DNA of 64,000 nt from Novosphingobium terrae. GTDB lineage: Bacteria; Pseudomonadota; Alphaproteobacteria; Sphingomonadales; Sphingomonadaceae. Shown here in pieces: positions 62,715 to 64,000 of this stretch. The stretch is taken from contig NZ_JABVZR010000001.1 of the NCBI RefSeq assembly GCF_017163935.1, forward strand, positions 2,790,001 through 2,854,000. Reading direction: 5' to 3'. How positions within the stretch are numbered: the stretch's first letter is position 1; every line of letters starts with the position of its first letter. The notes under the pieces are model-generated. The model was not told the origin of the DNA, made no database searches, and was given only the letters and a program-made list of their open reading frames with translations. Both the position numbers and the translations under genes were made by a program.

Positions 62715-64000
62715 TCAGGGTTCTGGCACCTCGCGGGGCGCATGGTGCGGGGCACGCCACCAGGGGTGGTCGCCGGCAGATTGCTCCACGGTGGTCACCC
62801 GGCGGTGTTCCAGATCCAGCGACAGGCCGCCGCTGCGCAGCAGCAAGCTACGGTCAGCCTTGAGCAATCTGGGGTGGCACGGGCCATAGAGTTTGTCCGG
62901 CGCCACCACGATATCGCTTTGAGCGCAGGCCTGCGCCAGTTCGGCAGGCTTGGGTTCGCCCTTGCCCCGCGCGATCAGCAGACGCCAGCGCCTTCCCCCC
63001 CGGTCGAGATCCAGCGCGCAAAAGCCTTCTGAACAGCGTGCACCGGGCCATGTCGTCAGCGGGGTGACCGTGCCGGTCAACCCTGCAGCCTCCAGCATGG
63101 ACTCGCCCATGCGGCCTCCCTTGCCTTCGCGCAGGATCAGCAGGGCTCGGCCCTGGACGCCGGTGATGCCAATGTTCTTGCCGTCCCCGGTGATCAGCAC
63201 ATCGGGCGGATGCAGCCAGGCCAGTGAAACGATCGCCGCTAAAGCGAGCAACAACCCCCACAACCGCCCCCGCCCGTGCCACAAGGCCAGCCACAGCATG
63301 CCGCTTACAAACAGCAGAAACCGCCCCCCATCCATGGCGGGCATCATCGTCACCGAGGCCGGGCGCTGCGCCGTCCACCGGGCAATCGCCAGCAGCAGGT
63401 CGAGCGATTCCCCGCAAACCCACCATGCCGGGCCACCCATCCCCACCAGATCCAGCGCCAGCCCCAGCGCGATGGCAGGCATGGACACAAAGGTGGTCAG
63501 CGGAATGGCCACCAGATTGGCCATTGAGCCGTAAATCCCCGCCCGATGGAAATGGAACAGCGCAATGGGCATCAACGCCAGATCGATGACCATCCCCGAC
63601 AGCAGGATCATCGCCAGATGGCGGAGCATGCGCAGCCACCAGCCTTCCTCACGCGGGGCCAGAAAGGCGCGGACCGGAGCGCAATCATGCAGCACCACCA
63701 GCGCCAGCACCGAACCGAAGCTCATCTGAAAGCTGGGCCCGATCACCGCCTCGGGCCAGAGCAGCATGGTGCAGATCGACCCCACCGCCAGCAGGCGCAC
63801 CGTAAAGGGCTGCCTGCCCAGCGCCAGCCCGATCATCACCAGCAAGGCCCCCAGCACCGAGCGCACGGTCGGCACCTGGGCGCCGGTCAGCAACGTGTAG
63901 AAAATGCCTGCCGCTCCGCCACAGCCGCTCGCCAGCAGCGGCAGGCGCACCCGCAAGGCCAGCCATGGGAACAGCGCCAACAGCCGGATCGCCAGCACAT
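62715..64000 (-). CDS. ComEC/Rec2-family DNA-uptake protein, C-terminal part
   Basis: The frame is open to the right edge of the window, so only the last 428 residues or so are present. It shows the competence-domain helices (e.g. GALLVMIGLALG, SVLALVVLHDCA, LVAIPLTTFVSMPAIALGLALDLVGM in parts). It includes the family's pattern of a Thr-x-Arg after the helix start (TVRSVLGALLV) and SFQMSFGSVLALV. A degraded metallo-beta-lactamase-like tail follows (PDVLITGDGKNIGI, APDKLYGPCHPRLL) without a clear HxHxDH motif. ComEC forms the inner-membrane channel for single-stranded DNA in transformation. The gene is convergent with lexA, a common sphingomonad order. Confidence 0.88.
   Translation of the reverse strand, partial: VLAIRLLALFPWLALRVRLPLLASGCGGAAGIFYTLLTGAQVPTVRSVLGALLVMIGLALGRQPFTVRLLAVGSICTMLLWPEAVIGPSFQMSFGSVLALVVLHDCAPVRAFLAPREEGWWLRMLRHLAMILLSGMVIDLALMPIALFHFHRAGIYGSMANLVAIPLTTFVSMPAIALGLALDLVGMGGPAWWVCGESLDLLLAIARWTAQRPASVTMMPAMDGGRFLLFVSGMLWLALWHGRGRLWGLLLALAAIVSLAWLHPPDVLITGDGKNIGITGVQGRALLILREGKGGRMGESMLEAAGLTGTVTPLTTWPGARCSEGFCALDLDRGGRRWRLLIARGKGEPKPAELAQACAQSDIVVAPDKLYGPCHPRLLKADRSLLLRSGGLSLDLEHRRVTTVEQSAGDHPWWRAPHHAPREVPEP

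Overview
This window reads as a GC-rich chromosome segment of a sphingomonad alphaproteobacterium, most likely Novosphingobium or a close relative. The evidence is an outer-membrane sugar-uptake cluster of the TonB receptor / SapC / cupin-like / flavin halogenase type, the gene order trpE-trpG-trpD-trpC-moaC-moeA-lexA, an alphaproteobacterial SOS box (GTTC-N7-GTTC) before lexA, and many 4-bp ATGA gene overlaps. No rRNA, CRISPR array, transposase or phage gene was seen. One tRNA gene (Arg, anticodon CCT) is present.

Region 1 (1-16 kb) is a xylan/arabinoxylan utilisation locus. It starts with the 3' end of an IlvD/Edd-type sugar-acid dehydratase. A minus-strand operon follows: TonB receptor, halogenase-like flavoprotein, GH3 (with PA14), GH8. 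Diverging from it are a SapC-family gene and a cupin-like gene, followed by a LacI-family regulator. A second minus-strand operon carries GH43 and a sialate-O-acetylesterase-type esterase. The operator-like sequence GGTAGCGCTATC occurs before both catabolic operons. Before the receptor it overlaps the -35 of a well-spaced promoter, so one LacI-type repressor probably controls the whole set.

Region 2 (16-27.6 kb) is mixed: a LysR regulator, two small proteins, asd with an attenuator-like leader, a GlxA-type regulator with a cyanamide-hydratase-like HD protein, a MarR/FAD-monooxygenase divergent pair with paired operators, an ArsR/SRPBCC/VOC operon, a second flavin halogenase behind a perfect 16-bp palindrome, and a GT87-like membrane glycosyltransferase.

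Region 3 (27.7-42.5 kb) is an envelope and secretion block. It holds two TadE-like genes plus a TadG-like gene, an outer-membrane barrel coupled to a histidine kinase with a Gly/Pro-rich periplasmic segment, a hidden small membrane protein, an OmpR-type response regulator, and a compact virB1-2-3-4-6-9-10-11 type IV secretion operon lacking virB5, virB7, virB8 and virD4.

Region 4 (42.5-64 kb) holds a Tat-lipoprotein intradiol dioxygenase, a large DUF3857/transglutaminase/TPR protein, tRNA-Arg and housekeeping genes: DUF1178, nitrilase-family amidase, grxC, hsp20 with a textbook sigma-32 promoter and a ROSE-like leader, an unassigned structured RNA, pyrG, secG, tpiA, ppiD, the trp cluster, moaC, moeA, lexA and a partial comEC.

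The least expected items are the altered halide-binding loop of the PUL-linked halogenase, the asd leader peptide with terminator, the unassigned RNA at about 49.55-49.81 kb, the small membrane protein and terminator ahead of the unusual histidine kinase, and the reduced T4SS. All calls come from reading sequence; no database search was run.
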